64,000 nt of DNA, taken from positions 3,348,001-3,412,000 of the forward strand of contig NZ_CP032084.1 of NCBI RefSeq assembly GCF_003600685.1. The letters are read 5' to 3'. Shown in pieces: positions 27,409-35,104 of this stretch (its first letter is position 1; each line of letters opens with the position of its first letter). The DNA is from Achromobacter sp. B7 (GTDB lineage: Bacteria > Pseudomonadota > Gammaproteobacteria > Burkholderiales > Burkholderiaceae_B). A program made the position numbers and the translations under genes. Below the pieces are notes generated by a model that saw only the letters and a list, made by a program, of their open reading frames with translations, ran no database searches and had not been told where the DNA came from.

Positions 27409-28656
27409 ATGCGTAGTGTTGTTGATGTTTCAAACCCCGAAGGTTCAGCCAGCCCGGGGGACATTGAGCCGGTGTCAGCGGCATGGACCGCAGTGTTCTC
27501 GCTGGCGATGGGTGTATTCGGCCTGTTGACCGCGGAGTATCTGCCGGCAAGCCTACTGACGCCCATGGCAGAAGCTCTGCACGTATCAGAGGCCATGGCG
27601 GGACAGGCTGTGACGGTGACTGCGGTGGTGGCGTTATTTGCAGGCTTGCTGGTGCCCGGTCTTACCCGCAGCCTCGATCGCCGTACGGTGCTGCTGGGCT
27701 TTTCCACTTTAATGATTGTGTCCAACCTGCTGGTTGCGGCGTCGTCGCAGATGTGGGTGCTGCTTTTGATGCGCGTTCTACTTGGAATCGCCCTGGGCGG
27801 GTTCTGGAGCATGGCGGCGGCTGTCGCCATGCGACTGGTGCCGACGGCGCTCTTGCCACGCGCGTTATCGATCATCTTCAGCGGCATTGCCGTGGGCACA
27901 GTGGTCGCCGTGCCGTTGGGTAGCTATCTTGGTGGCCAGTTTGGATGGCGCAGCGCCTTTGTCGCCGCTGCGGCGGTGGGTGTATTGACCCTGGCATTCC
28001 AATGGTTCACGTTACCGAAGATGGCGCCGCGCCGGCCCGCGCGCCTCCGAACGATCTTGGACGTTCTCTTGCGGCCCGGCATCGCGCTTGGCATGTTGGG
28101 CTGCATTCTGGCGCATACGGGCCATTTCGCTCTCTTCACCTATATTCGGCCGTTTCTGGAAAGCACCGCCGGCGTGGGAACGAACGGGCTGGCGCTGATG
28201 CTGCTTGGCTTCGGCGTGGCGAATTTCGCGGGCACCATGCTCGCAGGCTGGCTGATGCAGCGCAGCTTATCTGTGACCTTGGCCCTCATGCCGGCCCTGG
28301 TCGGTGGCAGTGCCTTGGCGATGGCGCTTTTCCCCGCGTCCCTACCGGGTCAGGCAACGTTGGTTGCGGCATGGGGCCTCGCGTTCGGTGGCGTGCCGGT
28401 TGCATGGTCAAACTGGGTCGCGCGCGCCGTGCCGGATCAGGCTGAAAGTGCCGGCGGAATGGTCGTAGCGTCGGTGCAGTCCTCAATCGCCATGGGCGCC
28501 GCGGCCGGCGGTGCCATGTTCAGCCTGACAGGCATTGAGGGCGTTTTTGTTGCGGGAGGCAGTGTCATGCTGCTTGCCGGCTTGTTCATCTGGATGCGGG
28601 TAAAAGTACCCGCGCCTTCGATCAGAGCAGCCGCAACACCCGCCATTCATCTGTGA
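27409..28656 (+). CDS. MFS transporter (DHA1, NepI/AraJ-like)
   Basis: 415 residues from the second ATG at 27409, preferred because AGGA lies 8 bases before it while the first ATG at 27400 touches that site. Twelve transmembrane segments; DRRTVLLGF in the 2-3 loop and RVLLGIALGGFWSMAAAVAMRLVP in helix 4-5 resemble DHA1 drug or metabolite exporters of the AraJ/NepI group. Probably an inner-membrane efflux pump controlled by the divergent AraC protein. Confidence 0.87.
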   Translation: MRSVVDVSNPEGSASPGDIEPVSAAWTAVFSLAMGVFGLLTAEYLPASLLTPMAEALHVSEAMAGQAVTVTAVVALFAGLLVPGLTRSLDRRTVLLGFSTLMIVSNLLVAASSQMWVLLLMRVLLGIALGGFWSMAAAVAMRLVPTALLPRALSIIFSGIAVGTVVAVPLGSYLGGQFGWRSAFVAAAAVGVLTLAFQWFTLPKMAPRRPARLRTILDVLLRPGIALGMLGCILAHTGHFALFTYIRPFLESTAGVGTNGLALMLLGFGVANFAGTMLAGWLMQRSLSVTLALMPALVGGSALAMALFPASLPGQATLVAAWGLAFGGVPVAWSNWVARAVPDQAESAGGMVVASVQSSIAMGAAAGGAMFSLTGIEGVFVAGGSVMLLAGLFIWMRVKVPAPSIRAAATPAIHL

Positions 28657-28689
28657 CCCTGCCGCCATAAAGAGCATCCCTCGTTGCCC

Positions 28690-28721
28690 AAGGCAGCTTG
28701 TGTAGCTTGTGTAGCTGCCTT
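28690..28721. repeat. Small inverted repeat containing a tandem duplication
   Basis: AAGGCAGCT (28690-28698) pairs with AGCTGCCTT (28713-28721), a perfect 9-bp stem; the loop holds part of a TGTGTAGCT tandem duplication. It lies 34 bp after the MFS stop. No T-tract follows, so it is at best a weak terminator or mRNA 3' stabiliser. Confidence 0.45.
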
Positions 28722-28837
28722 CGTCTCGGTTCGGATCATCTTGGCGACTCGACACTTGTCGACGTTATGATGCGTCCGACCGATCGAATGGAAAGTCCAG
28801 TTGCCCACCGCCAACACAACAATGTCCAACCAAACAC

Positions 28838-29902
28838 ATGCCCGTTTTTCTCAAGCACAACCCAGTCGCGGTACGTAAAGGCAAGGTCATCGTGGTGGGC
28901 GGCGGCATCATGGGCGCGTCGGCAGCTTGGCATCTGTCCAAAGCGGGCGCATCCGTCACGTTGATCGAACGTGCGCCCGATTGCCTCATCAGTGCAACCG
29001 CCTGTTCTTTCGGCTGGGTCGGTGCCAGCGCCAGCACGCCTTCTGACAACCAAGCAGCGTTCGCTGAAAGATTGAAGGCGCTGGAGGAGTTCGCGTATAT
29101 CGAGCACGAGCTCAGCCCGCTGCCCATCGCAGCGCGCGGCGCGCTTCTCTGGCGGTCCACCGAGGACGAAACGGCAGCCATGATTGCAGAGCATCGGGCC
29201 GCCGGCACCCGAATCGAGCGGCTCACTCGGTCCCAAATTGCCGAGAAGGAACCGACGATTTCGAATCCACCATCGCTCGCCGCCTGGGCACCAAGCGACT
29301 TCGCACTGGAAGCGGGCGTATTGGCACGCCAGCTGCGGGCAGGAGCGCAGGCCGCCGGGGCTTGTGTCCGCCGGGGAACGGTTCAAGCCGTCAATGCCGC
29401 GGGAAATCGGATCACGGGAATCGTTGTGGACGGAGAGGAATTTCCGGCCGACATTGTCGTGCTCGCCAATGGCTATCGCTCGCGCGCCCTTGCTCTGACG
29501 GTCGGCGTGGACCTTCCGATCTATGAGTCGCCGGCAGTGTTGCTTCGATTCGGTACTGAAGTTGCCGGCCTTCGTCACCTGGTTTGCGCGGAAGAAATGG
29601 AGCTGCGCCCATCCTTGGGAGGCGGCCTAGTTTCTGCCGCTGACTATCCAGATTGCGGCGAAACCGGCCTTCCCGCACTAGCCGCGCAAACCGGAAACGC
29701 GATTTCCCGACTGTTTGGGACCGCGGCGGCGCCTTTCCTGCTTTCCATAACCGCTGCGATGCGTCCTATGACGACCGACAGCAAACCGCTTTGCGGCCAG
29801 GTGGGAAGAATCGAGGGCCTATTTGCATTGGTCGGACATCCCGGCGTAATCCTTGCGCCCCTGCTTGCTCGCCGTTGCGCCGAAGCGGTTCTGCGTTCTT
29901 GA
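28838..29902 (+). CDS. FAD-dependent oxidoreductase (DAO/glycine oxidase family)
   Basis: 354 residues. The N-terminus has the ADP-binding Rossmann motif VIVVGGGIMGASAAWHLSKAGASVTLIER (~18-46), and the C-terminus the DAO signature ITAAMRPMTTDSKPLCGQVGRIEGLFALVGHPGVILAPLLA. Predicted to oxidise an amino acid or secondary amine with O2 or a carrier as acceptor. No partner subunits or transporter lie beside it. By eye the gene is less GC-rich than its neighbours. There is no good ribosome site before the ATG at 28838. It ends 31 bp from a convergent rhodanese gene. Confidence 0.85.
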   Translation: MPVFLKHNPVAVRKGKVIVVGGGIMGASAAWHLSKAGASVTLIERAPDCLISATACSFGWVGASASTPSDNQAAFAERLKALEEFAYIEHELSPLPIAARGALLWRSTEDETAAMIAEHRAAGTRIERLTRSQIAEKEPTISNPPSLAAWAPSDFALEAGVLARQLRAGAQAAGACVRRGTVQAVNAAGNRITGIVVDGEEFPADIVVLANGYRSRALALTVGVDLPIYESPAVLLRFGTEVAGLRHLVCAEEMELRPSLGGGLVSAADYPDCGETGLPALAAQTGNAISRLFGTAAAPFLLSITAAMRPMTTDSKPLCGQVGRIEGLFALVGHPGVILAPLLARRCAEAVLRS

Positions 29903-29933
29903 TTCGGAATTGATCGACATCGACGCGGAATAG

Positions 29934-30284
29934 TCACGCACTACCGGCGTGCCGGTCGCGAAATTCGATTGATTCCACGCACTGCCCGGCAGCACGCCAA
30001 GCCTGTATCCCGCCAATTAAATATCTGGCGTCGATGCCCATCGCCTGAAGGGTGGCCGCCAGCCCTTGGCTAAGTTCGTGGCCTTCGGCGCAATAGACGA
30101 CCACGGCCTGCGTGTTTGCTATCGTGTCTTTCCAGTCCAGCCACAAAGCGGGGTCAAGCCATTGGCCTTCAGGGATTGACACCCCATCCTCCATGCGCCT
30201 GAGCTTGCGTCGCACGTCTATCAACGTATGGGGAAACCCGGCGCTGCGCCAAAGCGCAAGTTCCGGAATGGATATGCTTTGCAT
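29934..30284 (-). CDS. Rhodanese-domain protein of the chromate operon
   Basis: 116 residues, a single rhodanese domain: TLIDVRRKLRRMEDG near 20-34 and the active loop VVYCAEGHELSQG with the persulfide cysteine C65, then YLIGGIQAWRAAGQ near the C-terminus. No signal peptide. It follows chrA by 20 bp on the same strand, so it is probably co-transcribed with chrB-chrA and may help chromate or thiol stress handling. That role is inferred from position only. Confidence 0.87.
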   Translation of the reverse strand: MQSISIPELALWRSAGFPHTLIDVRRKLRRMEDGVSIPEGQWLDPALWLDWKDTIANTQAVVVYCAEGHELSQGLAATLQAMGIDARYLIGGIQAWRAAGQCVESIEFRDRHAGSA

Positions 30285-30304
30285 GATGGACTCCTTGAGC
30301 GGGC

Positions 30305-31504
30305 TTAATGCATCAGCGGGTAAATCGCCAGGCCGATCAGCGCCGCGCCCGTCACGATCATCGGTTCGGGCAGTTTTTTAAACCGTAACAACAGCAGCAC
30401 CGCGGCCATCGCCAACATCAGTGTCGGCATATCGACGATTGTGCGTCGGGCGATAACGATGACTGCGCCCGCGATAGCGCCGATTGCCGCGGCCGTCACG
30501 CCGTCAACGAATGCGAGGACACCGGGCAGTTTTCCGTACTTTTTAAAATAGGGTGCTGGGACGATGGTGAACAGATAACAAGGCAGAAAGGTGGCCAGCG
30601 CCGCCACACAGGCCCCGGGAAAACCGGCCACCAGGTAGCCGATGAAACCCACCGTGATAACGACGGGTCCCGGCGTGATCATGGCCACCGCTACGGCATC
30701 CACGAACTGCTTGTCATTGAGCCAGTGAAAGTCGGTCACCACGCCGCCATAGAGAAACGGCACGATGGCAAGGCCGGAACCAAAAACGAAAGCGCCCGCC
30801 TTGGCGAAGAACAGTCCGATCTGCCAGAGCAGCGGCCCATCCAGCGTAGTTAGCGCCGTGCCCGCTGGCGCGAACATCGCGGCCGCTGCCGGCAGATGGC
30901 CGGACTTCAGCCACTGGGGCGGCGCGCGCCAAAACCAGACGAGCAGGCCGGCCGCCAGAAACAGCCAGGCTATTTCAGACTCGGTGATAACGGTTACGAC
31001 AGCCAGCACCAGATAGATGGCCCACAACAGCTTGTCGCGGCCCACGCTCTTGGTAGTGAGCTTGTAGCCGCTGATGGCAATGATGCCGATCACGGCGGCG
31101 CTCACGCCGTAGAACACCGCTTGCATCCAGGCCAGGCCGCCGAAACGCACGTATGCCCAGCCCAGCGCAACAACCATGAAGAACGATGGTAGGACGAAGG
31201 CGATGCCCACCAGCGTGGCGCCAAGAATGCGGTAGTGCACGTAGCCGAGGTAGATGGCAAGCTGCGCGGCCAGAGGGCCTGGCGCCAGTTGGGCCAGCGC
31301 TAAACCTTCCTTGTAATCGCCGTCCGTGATCCAGCCCCTGCCCTCGACTAGATCGCGGTGCATGTAGCCGGCCAAGGCAACAGGCCCGCCGAAACCGATG
31401 GCCCCCAGCCGGACGAAATACCAGGCTAATTGCCAAAGGGTATAGCCAGGCGGCGAGACAAACGTCGCGGCGTGGTCGCGGGCGGATTCTTCAGCGGGAT
31501 TCAC
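30305..31504 (-). CDS. chrA: Chromate efflux transporter ChrA (two-domain CHR type)
   Basis: 399 residues, the usual length of long-chain CHR proteins with two homologous halves. First half: RLGAIGFGGPVALAGYMHRDLVE and LAQLAPGPLAAQLAIYLGY. Second half: FFAKAGAFVFGSGLAIVPFLYGGVV and MITPGPVVITVGFIGYLVAG, the repeated FGG/PGP pattern of the family. About ten membrane segments. Exports chromate from the cytoplasm. Its start lies 24 bp from the stop of chrB, consistent with an operon. Confidence 0.95.
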   Translation of the reverse strand: MNPAEESARDHAATFVSPPGYTLWQLAWYFVRLGAIGFGGPVALAGYMHRDLVEGRGWITDGDYKEGLALAQLAPGPLAAQLAIYLGYVHYRILGATLVGIAFVLPSFFMVVALGWAYVRFGGLAWMQAVFYGVSAAVIGIIAISGYKLTTKSVGRDKLLWAIYLVLAVVTVITESEIAWLFLAAGLLVWFWRAPPQWLKSGHLPAAAAMFAPAGTALTTLDGPLLWQIGLFFAKAGAFVFGSGLAIVPFLYGGVVTDFHWLNDKQFVDAVAVAMITPGPVVITVGFIGYLVAGFPGACVAALATFLPCYLFTIVPAPYFKKYGKLPGVLAFVDGVTAAAIGAIAGAVIVIARRTIVDMPTLMLAMAAVLLLLRFKKLPEPMIVTGAALIGLAIYPLMH

Positions 31505-31528
31505 GGTCGCGCTCTTGGCAAGGAAGGG

Positions 31529-32497
31529 TCATGTCTGACGCCCACCGGAGAAATGGGCGTACAGAGAATCCAGCACGGCGCCGACCTCGGCTAACAGGGC
31601 ATCGTCGTCGGGCAGGCGCTTGCGCGCGCCGGCCAGCATGGCCTCGAAACCGGCAGCTTCCGGCGCGGCGGCGCCGCCGACGTCAAGCCCATGCACCAAG
31701 GCGCCCAGACGTGCAAGGCCCCGGTTGTCTTCCAGTCCGAAGCTGGCAAGCAGCACCTCGAACGACACCCTGTCGCCCACGTGTGTGAAAGTGGCACCGT
31801 CGAAGTCAAATCCCAGGGCATCAGGCGGGCAGTCGACCGGGTTCTCGATCCAAAGGAAGCGCGCGGACGGGTCGATGAAGCGCTGGATCAGCCAGGCACT
31901 AGCGACCCGGTCTACCCAGACATGGCGCCGGGTCGCCCAGAGCCGGCCCCGGTAATGCATGGGATCGCGGCGCGCGATGCTTCCCTCCTGGGCGACATGA
32001 GGTTCGCCGGGCGACAGAAGGGATTCGATGGCATTGGCGAAATCGCGCTGCTGGGCTTGAGCGCGCAGCGAGGCTTCGCCCGGGAAGAAATCGATCCGCT
32101 GCAACGCCAGGTAGCTGCGTTCGTGACGGCGCAACAGGCGGTTCAGTTCCGGCCCATTCAAACCGGCCAGCGTCTGGCGCGCCTGGGCCAGTTCCGCCAG
32201 CCAGGCTTCGTAGTCGGCCGAGCGGTCGAACAGCTGCTGGAACGAGGCGGACTCGTCGTTGTCGCGGGGCTGGACCCGCAGCAACCAGGCCTGGCCGCCT
32301 TCTTCAGTTGTTTCGGTGGCCAGATCGGCCAATTGTGCGGCTTGCTCGGCATGAGCCGGCAGCAGATAGGCGCCGTCGCGCAAGGCGGTGCAGCCCAGGG
32401 CCTTCAGCTTGCGCCAGATGCGCATGCGCGCGGTGGCACCGCCGGTGGGCAGGCTGACGATAAGCAGAAGCCACGAGGATGCGAGCGAGGTGTCCAT
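31529..32497 (-). CDS. chrB: Chromate resistance regulator ChrB
   Basis: 322 residues from the ATG at 32497; the frame extends 12 codons upstream but homology begins at SSWLLLIVSLPTGGATARMRIWRKLKALGC. This N-terminal part and the C-terminal domain (MHYRGRLWATRRHVWVDRVASAWLIQRFIDPSARFLWI) match ChrB, the chromate-sensing regulator found upstream of chrA. Likely regulates its own operon through dyads in 32498-32629. Confidence 0.93.
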   Translation of the reverse strand: MDTSLASSWLLLIVSLPTGGATARMRIWRKLKALGCTALRDGAYLLPAHAEQAAQLADLATETTEEGGQAWLLRVQPRDNDESASFQQLFDRSADYEAWLAELAQARQTLAGLNGPELNRLLRRHERSYLALQRIDFFPGEASLRAQAQQRDFANAIESLLSPGEPHVAQEGSIARRDPMHYRGRLWATRRHVWVDRVASAWLIQRFIDPSARFLWIENPVDCPPDALGFDFDGATFTHVGDRVSFEVLLASFGLEDNRGLARLGALVHGLDVGGAAAPEAAGFEAMLAGARKRLPDDDALLAEVGAVLDSLYAHFSGGRQT

Positions 32498-32520
32498 GGG
32501 AAGCAGAATAAGAAGAGGTT

Positions 32521-32552
32521 GCGATCTCTGCAATCATGTAGAGATCGCTACA
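32521..32552. promoter_or_regulatory. Overlapping inverted repeats upstream of chrB (candidate ChrB operator)
   Basis: Two dyads overlap. GCGATCTCT (32521-32529) pairs with AGAGATCGC (32540-32548). TGTAG (32537-32541) pairs with CTACA (32548-32552) around a GATC core. They lie 24-55 bp upstream of the chrB start and on the far side of the regulator gene's own operator. ChrB is the natural candidate ligand. Confidence 0.5.
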
Positions 32553-32599
32553 ACGCTTTTTTCGCTTGCCCTGATTGGCGGCATGGTTTTCATGCCTGG

Positions 32600-32620
32600 A
32601 TATCCTCCCGGGGGGGATAT
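32600..32620. promoter_or_regulatory. G/C-tract palindrome, candidate operator of the CsoR/RcnR-type regulator
   Basis: ATATCC at 32600-32605 and GGATAT at 32615-32620 flank a CCC/GGG core; the whole 21 bp is near-perfectly palindromic. G/C-tract dyads with AT-rich flanks are what CsoR/RcnR proteins bind. It ends 9 bases before the ATG at 32630, so binding would also block the ribosome site. Confidence 0.65.
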
Positions 32621-32629
32621 GATTTCCGC

Positions 32630-32908
32630 ATGGAAAAACCTGATCCCCACCATCATCACGACGCCGTCGCCAAACGTCTCAAGCGGGCGGAAGGCCATTT
32701 GCGCAGCATTCTGGCAATGATGGAAGAACACCGTCCCTGCCTTGAGCTTGCCCAGCAGCTACACGCGGTTGAGCGTGCCATTTCCCAGGCCAAGAAAGTC
32801 CTGATTCAGGACCACATCGACCACTGCCTGCAGGACGCGGTGGGCGAGCTGGACGCGGACCGGCAGCGCGCGATCGACGAATTCAAAGAAATCACCAAGT
32901 ACCTCTAA
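32630..32908 (+). CDS. CsoR/RcnR-family metal-sensing repressor
   Basis: 92 residues from the ATG at 32630; a longer open frame upstream is antisense to chrB and rejected. All-helical DUF156 protein starting with an HHHH run (7-10). The ligand positions read C37, H62 and C66 (RPCLEL, DHIDHC), the Cys-His-Cys set typical of CsoR and InrS, whereas RcnR has His at the last position. Because the next gene, 10 bp downstream, is a NicO/RcnA exporter with a His-rich loop, the sensed metal is more likely nickel or cobalt than copper. Binds the G/C-tract dyad at 32600-32620 by inference. Confidence 0.9.
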   Translation: MEKPDPHHHHDAVAKRLKRAEGHLRSILAMMEEHRPCLELAQQLHAVERAISQAKKVLIQDHIDHCLQDAVGELDADRQRAIDEFKEITKYL

Positions 32909-32918
32909 GGACGGATCC

Positions 32919-33785
32919 ATGCTGTCGTTTTCCGATCTGATCGCCCAGGGTGCATCGCACGCCTGGCTGTTCATTCCCAGCGCCATCCTGCTGGGCGCCC
33001 TGCACGGGCTGGAGCCCGGCCATTCCAAGACGATGATGGCGGCGTTCATCGTCGCGATCCGGGGTTCGGTGGCGCAGGCGGTGTTGCTCGGCATCACCGC
33101 GACTATTTCGCACACGGCGATCGTGTGGGGGATCGGCCTGGGCGGCATGTATCTGTGGCGTGGCGTCGCGGCGGAGGAGTTGGAGCCGTATTTCCAGCTG
33201 GCGTCCGGGGTGATCATCGTGCTGATCGCGGCGTGGATGTTCTGGCGGACCTGGCGCGAGCAGCATGGTGCGGGCCATGGCCATCATCACCATGTCCATG
33301 GACATGACCATGAAAATGGACATGGACACCACCATCGCCATGAGCATCAGCAGCACCACCGCCAAGAAGCGCCGCGAGGACTGGACGTAGGGGCCGAGGG
33401 ATACCAGGATGCTCACCAGCTTGCGCACGCCAATGACATCCGGCGGCGTTTCACGAACCGCAACGTGACCAACTGGCAGATCGCCTTGTTCGGCCTGACC
33501 GGTGGCCTGATCCCCTGCCCCGCGGCGATCACCGTGCTGTTGTTGTGCCTTCAACTCAAGGAGTTCACGCTGGGCGCCGTGCTGGTGCTGTGCTTCTCGA
33601 TCGGGCTGGCCATCACGCTGGTGACGGTCGGCGCCGTGGCGGCGCTAAGCGTCCGCCACGTCAACAAACGTGTGCCTTGGTTTAACGCGGTTGCCCAGCA
33701 AGCGCCGTATCTCTCCAGCTTGCTGATCATTGCCGTGGGCGTCTATGTGGGGATGAATGGATGGGTTGGCCTGCATCCCGCTTAG
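32919..33785 (+). CDS. rcnA: NicO/RcnA-family nickel/cobalt exporter
   Basis: 288 residues with about six membrane segments. The helix 2 motif HGLEPGHSK at 29-37 is diagnostic of NicO/RcnA proteins. A cytoplasmic loop at 116-147 holds about 17 histidines (HGHHHHVHGHDH and similar) for metal handling. FGLTGGLIPCPAAITVLLL follows in the second half. Starts 10 bp after the regulator gene, forming a two-gene metal efflux operon. Confidence 0.92.
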   Translation: MLSFSDLIAQGASHAWLFIPSAILLGALHGLEPGHSKTMMAAFIVAIRGSVAQAVLLGITATISHTAIVWGIGLGGMYLWRGVAAEELEPYFQLASGVIIVLIAAWMFWRTWREQHGAGHGHHHHVHGHDHENGHGHHHRHEHQQHHRQEAPRGLDVGAEGYQDAHQLAHANDIRRRFTNRNVTNWQIALFGLTGGLIPCPAAITVLLLCLQLKEFTLGAVLVLCFSIGLAITLVTVGAVAALSVRHVNKRVPWFNAVAQQAPYLSSLLIIAVGVYVGMNGWVGLHPA

Positions 33786-33864
33786 GACCGGTATGCAGAA
33801 GCGCTGAGGATTATCGAGGCCCACCCTGGCCCACGCCCGAGCCTTGTGCAAGCGAGCGGTGACG

Positions 33865-34245
33865 TCATTGCCCAGGAACATGTGACGCGACAAACTCATG
33901 GCGCCTTTCTGCCCATTCGATAAGCGCCTGCATCGAGGGCCCGAGCGCGTATCCCGCCTCTGTCAGCTGATATTCCACTTTGGGAGGGACCTGAGGAAAA
34001 ACCGTTCTATGCACGATTCCGTCCGCTTCAAGCTGCTTCAGTTGCTGAATCAACATCTTCTGGTTCACGCCATCGATAAGCCGTTCCAGCTCTGAAAAAC
34101 GGATCGCTTTTTTAGCGGCAAACAGCTGGCACAGAATGATGATCTTCCACTTCCCCTCAAGGACTCGCAAGGTTTCAGTAGTCGCCGCCGCCCACTCGCG
34201 TCGACGATTGGGGTCTTCACAGTTCCATTCCCGATCCCCGGTCAT
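33865..34245 (-). CDS. HxlR-family transcriptional regulator
   Basis: 126 residues from the ATG at 34245, fixed by AAGGAGG just upstream. HxlR winged helix: LRVLEGKWKIIILCQLF, RFSELERLIDGVNQKMLIQQLKQLEADGIV and YQLTEAGYALGPSMQALIEWA. The cysteine C18 (WNCEDP) and C48 could be redox switches as in HypR, but this is a guess. Divergent from the NAD(P)-binding oxidoreductase gene at 34339 (93 bp between starts) and its probable regulator. Confidence 0.92.
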   Translation of the reverse strand: MTGDREWNCEDPNRRREWAAATTETLRVLEGKWKIIILCQLFAAKKAIRFSELERLIDGVNQKMLIQQLKQLEADGIVHRTVFPQVPPKVEYQLTEAGYALGPSMQALIEWAERRHEFVASHVPGQ

Positions 34246-34338
34246 AAGGCCTCCTTGGTGGGTTACTGAGGTTTTAGTGGGTACTTCCAATTTCGAAAGC
34301 GGAATTCTACAGTGGACCCTTCATACGCAGGAGTTCAT

Positions 34339-35097
34339 ATGAATATCGGAATCATCGGGACAGGAAACATCGGCGGCACCCTCGCTCGCAAACTGACGGC
34401 GGCCGGGCATCAAGTGCGCGTAGCCAATTCCAAGGGCAGAGAAGGCGTATCCACGCTTGCAAAGCAGATGGGCGCGACGGCAGCAGACGTCTGGGACGCA
34501 GTGGACAATGTGGACGCCATCATCCTCGCCATTCCCCTGCCGGCGATGCAGCAGCTTCCGGCCGGCTTGTTCAATTCGGTCGCGACCGTTGTGCCTATCA
34601 TCGATACCAGCAACTACTACCCCGGCATGCGAGACGCGCGCATCGCAGAAATTGACGACGGAATGCCTGAGAGCGTATGGGTGTCTCAGCAGGTTGGCCG
34701 CCCGGTGACCAAGGCATTCAACAATGCGTTGGCTTACACCCTGGCGAACCTGGGAACGCCTAGGGGCGCCCAAGGCCGCTTGGCCATCGCGGTTGCGGGT
34801 GACGACGAGGGATGTAAGCAGGTCGCGATGAACCTGGTTGACCAAGTCGGTTTTGATCCAGTCGACGCCGGCTCTTTGAGCGAGTCCTGGCGACAGCAGC
34901 CCTGCACGCCCGCCTATTGCTGCGACTGGGACGCCGACGAAACGCGCGCAGCCCTGGCATCGGCGGTAAAGGGCGATGCCGAGCGAAAACGCGACCAGAT
35001 GGCGGAGGCTTTTGCCAAACTGGGGCCGAGCCCGACACACGAAGAAGTTGTGGCGATGAACCGCAGGATCAATGCGCCGCAGCATGGCCACCGCTGA
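34339..35097 (+). CDS. NADP-dependent oxidoreductase, F420-reductase/ProC-like Rossmann protein
   Basis: 252 residues from the ATG at 34339 (AGGAG upstream; homology starts MNIGIIGTGNIGGTLARKL). The N-terminal domain binds NADP: GTGNIG and VRVANSKGRE, where the basic/Ser pair favours NADPH. The family includes NADPH:F420 reductases and related enzymes. The substrate is unknown, and a betaproteobacterium is unlikely to use F420. Its stop lies 7 bp from the convergent LacI gene. Confidence 0.82.
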   Translation: MNIGIIGTGNIGGTLARKLTAAGHQVRVANSKGREGVSTLAKQMGATAADVWDAVDNVDAIILAIPLPAMQQLPAGLFNSVATVVPIIDTSNYYPGMRDARIAEIDDGMPESVWVSQQVGRPVTKAFNNALAYTLANLGTPRGAQGRLAIAVAGDDEGCKQVAMNLVDQVGFDPVDAGSLSESWRQQPCTPAYCCDWDADETRAALASAVKGDAERKRDQMAEAFAKLGPSPTHEEVVAMNRRINAPQHGHR

Positions 35098-35104
35098 CCA
35101 ACTA

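Noticed and set aside
31691-32605. 5' part of a 405-codon plus-strand frame ending at 32908
   Set aside because: It is antisense to chrB. Only the last 92 codons, from the ATG at 32630, match the CsoR/RcnR family.
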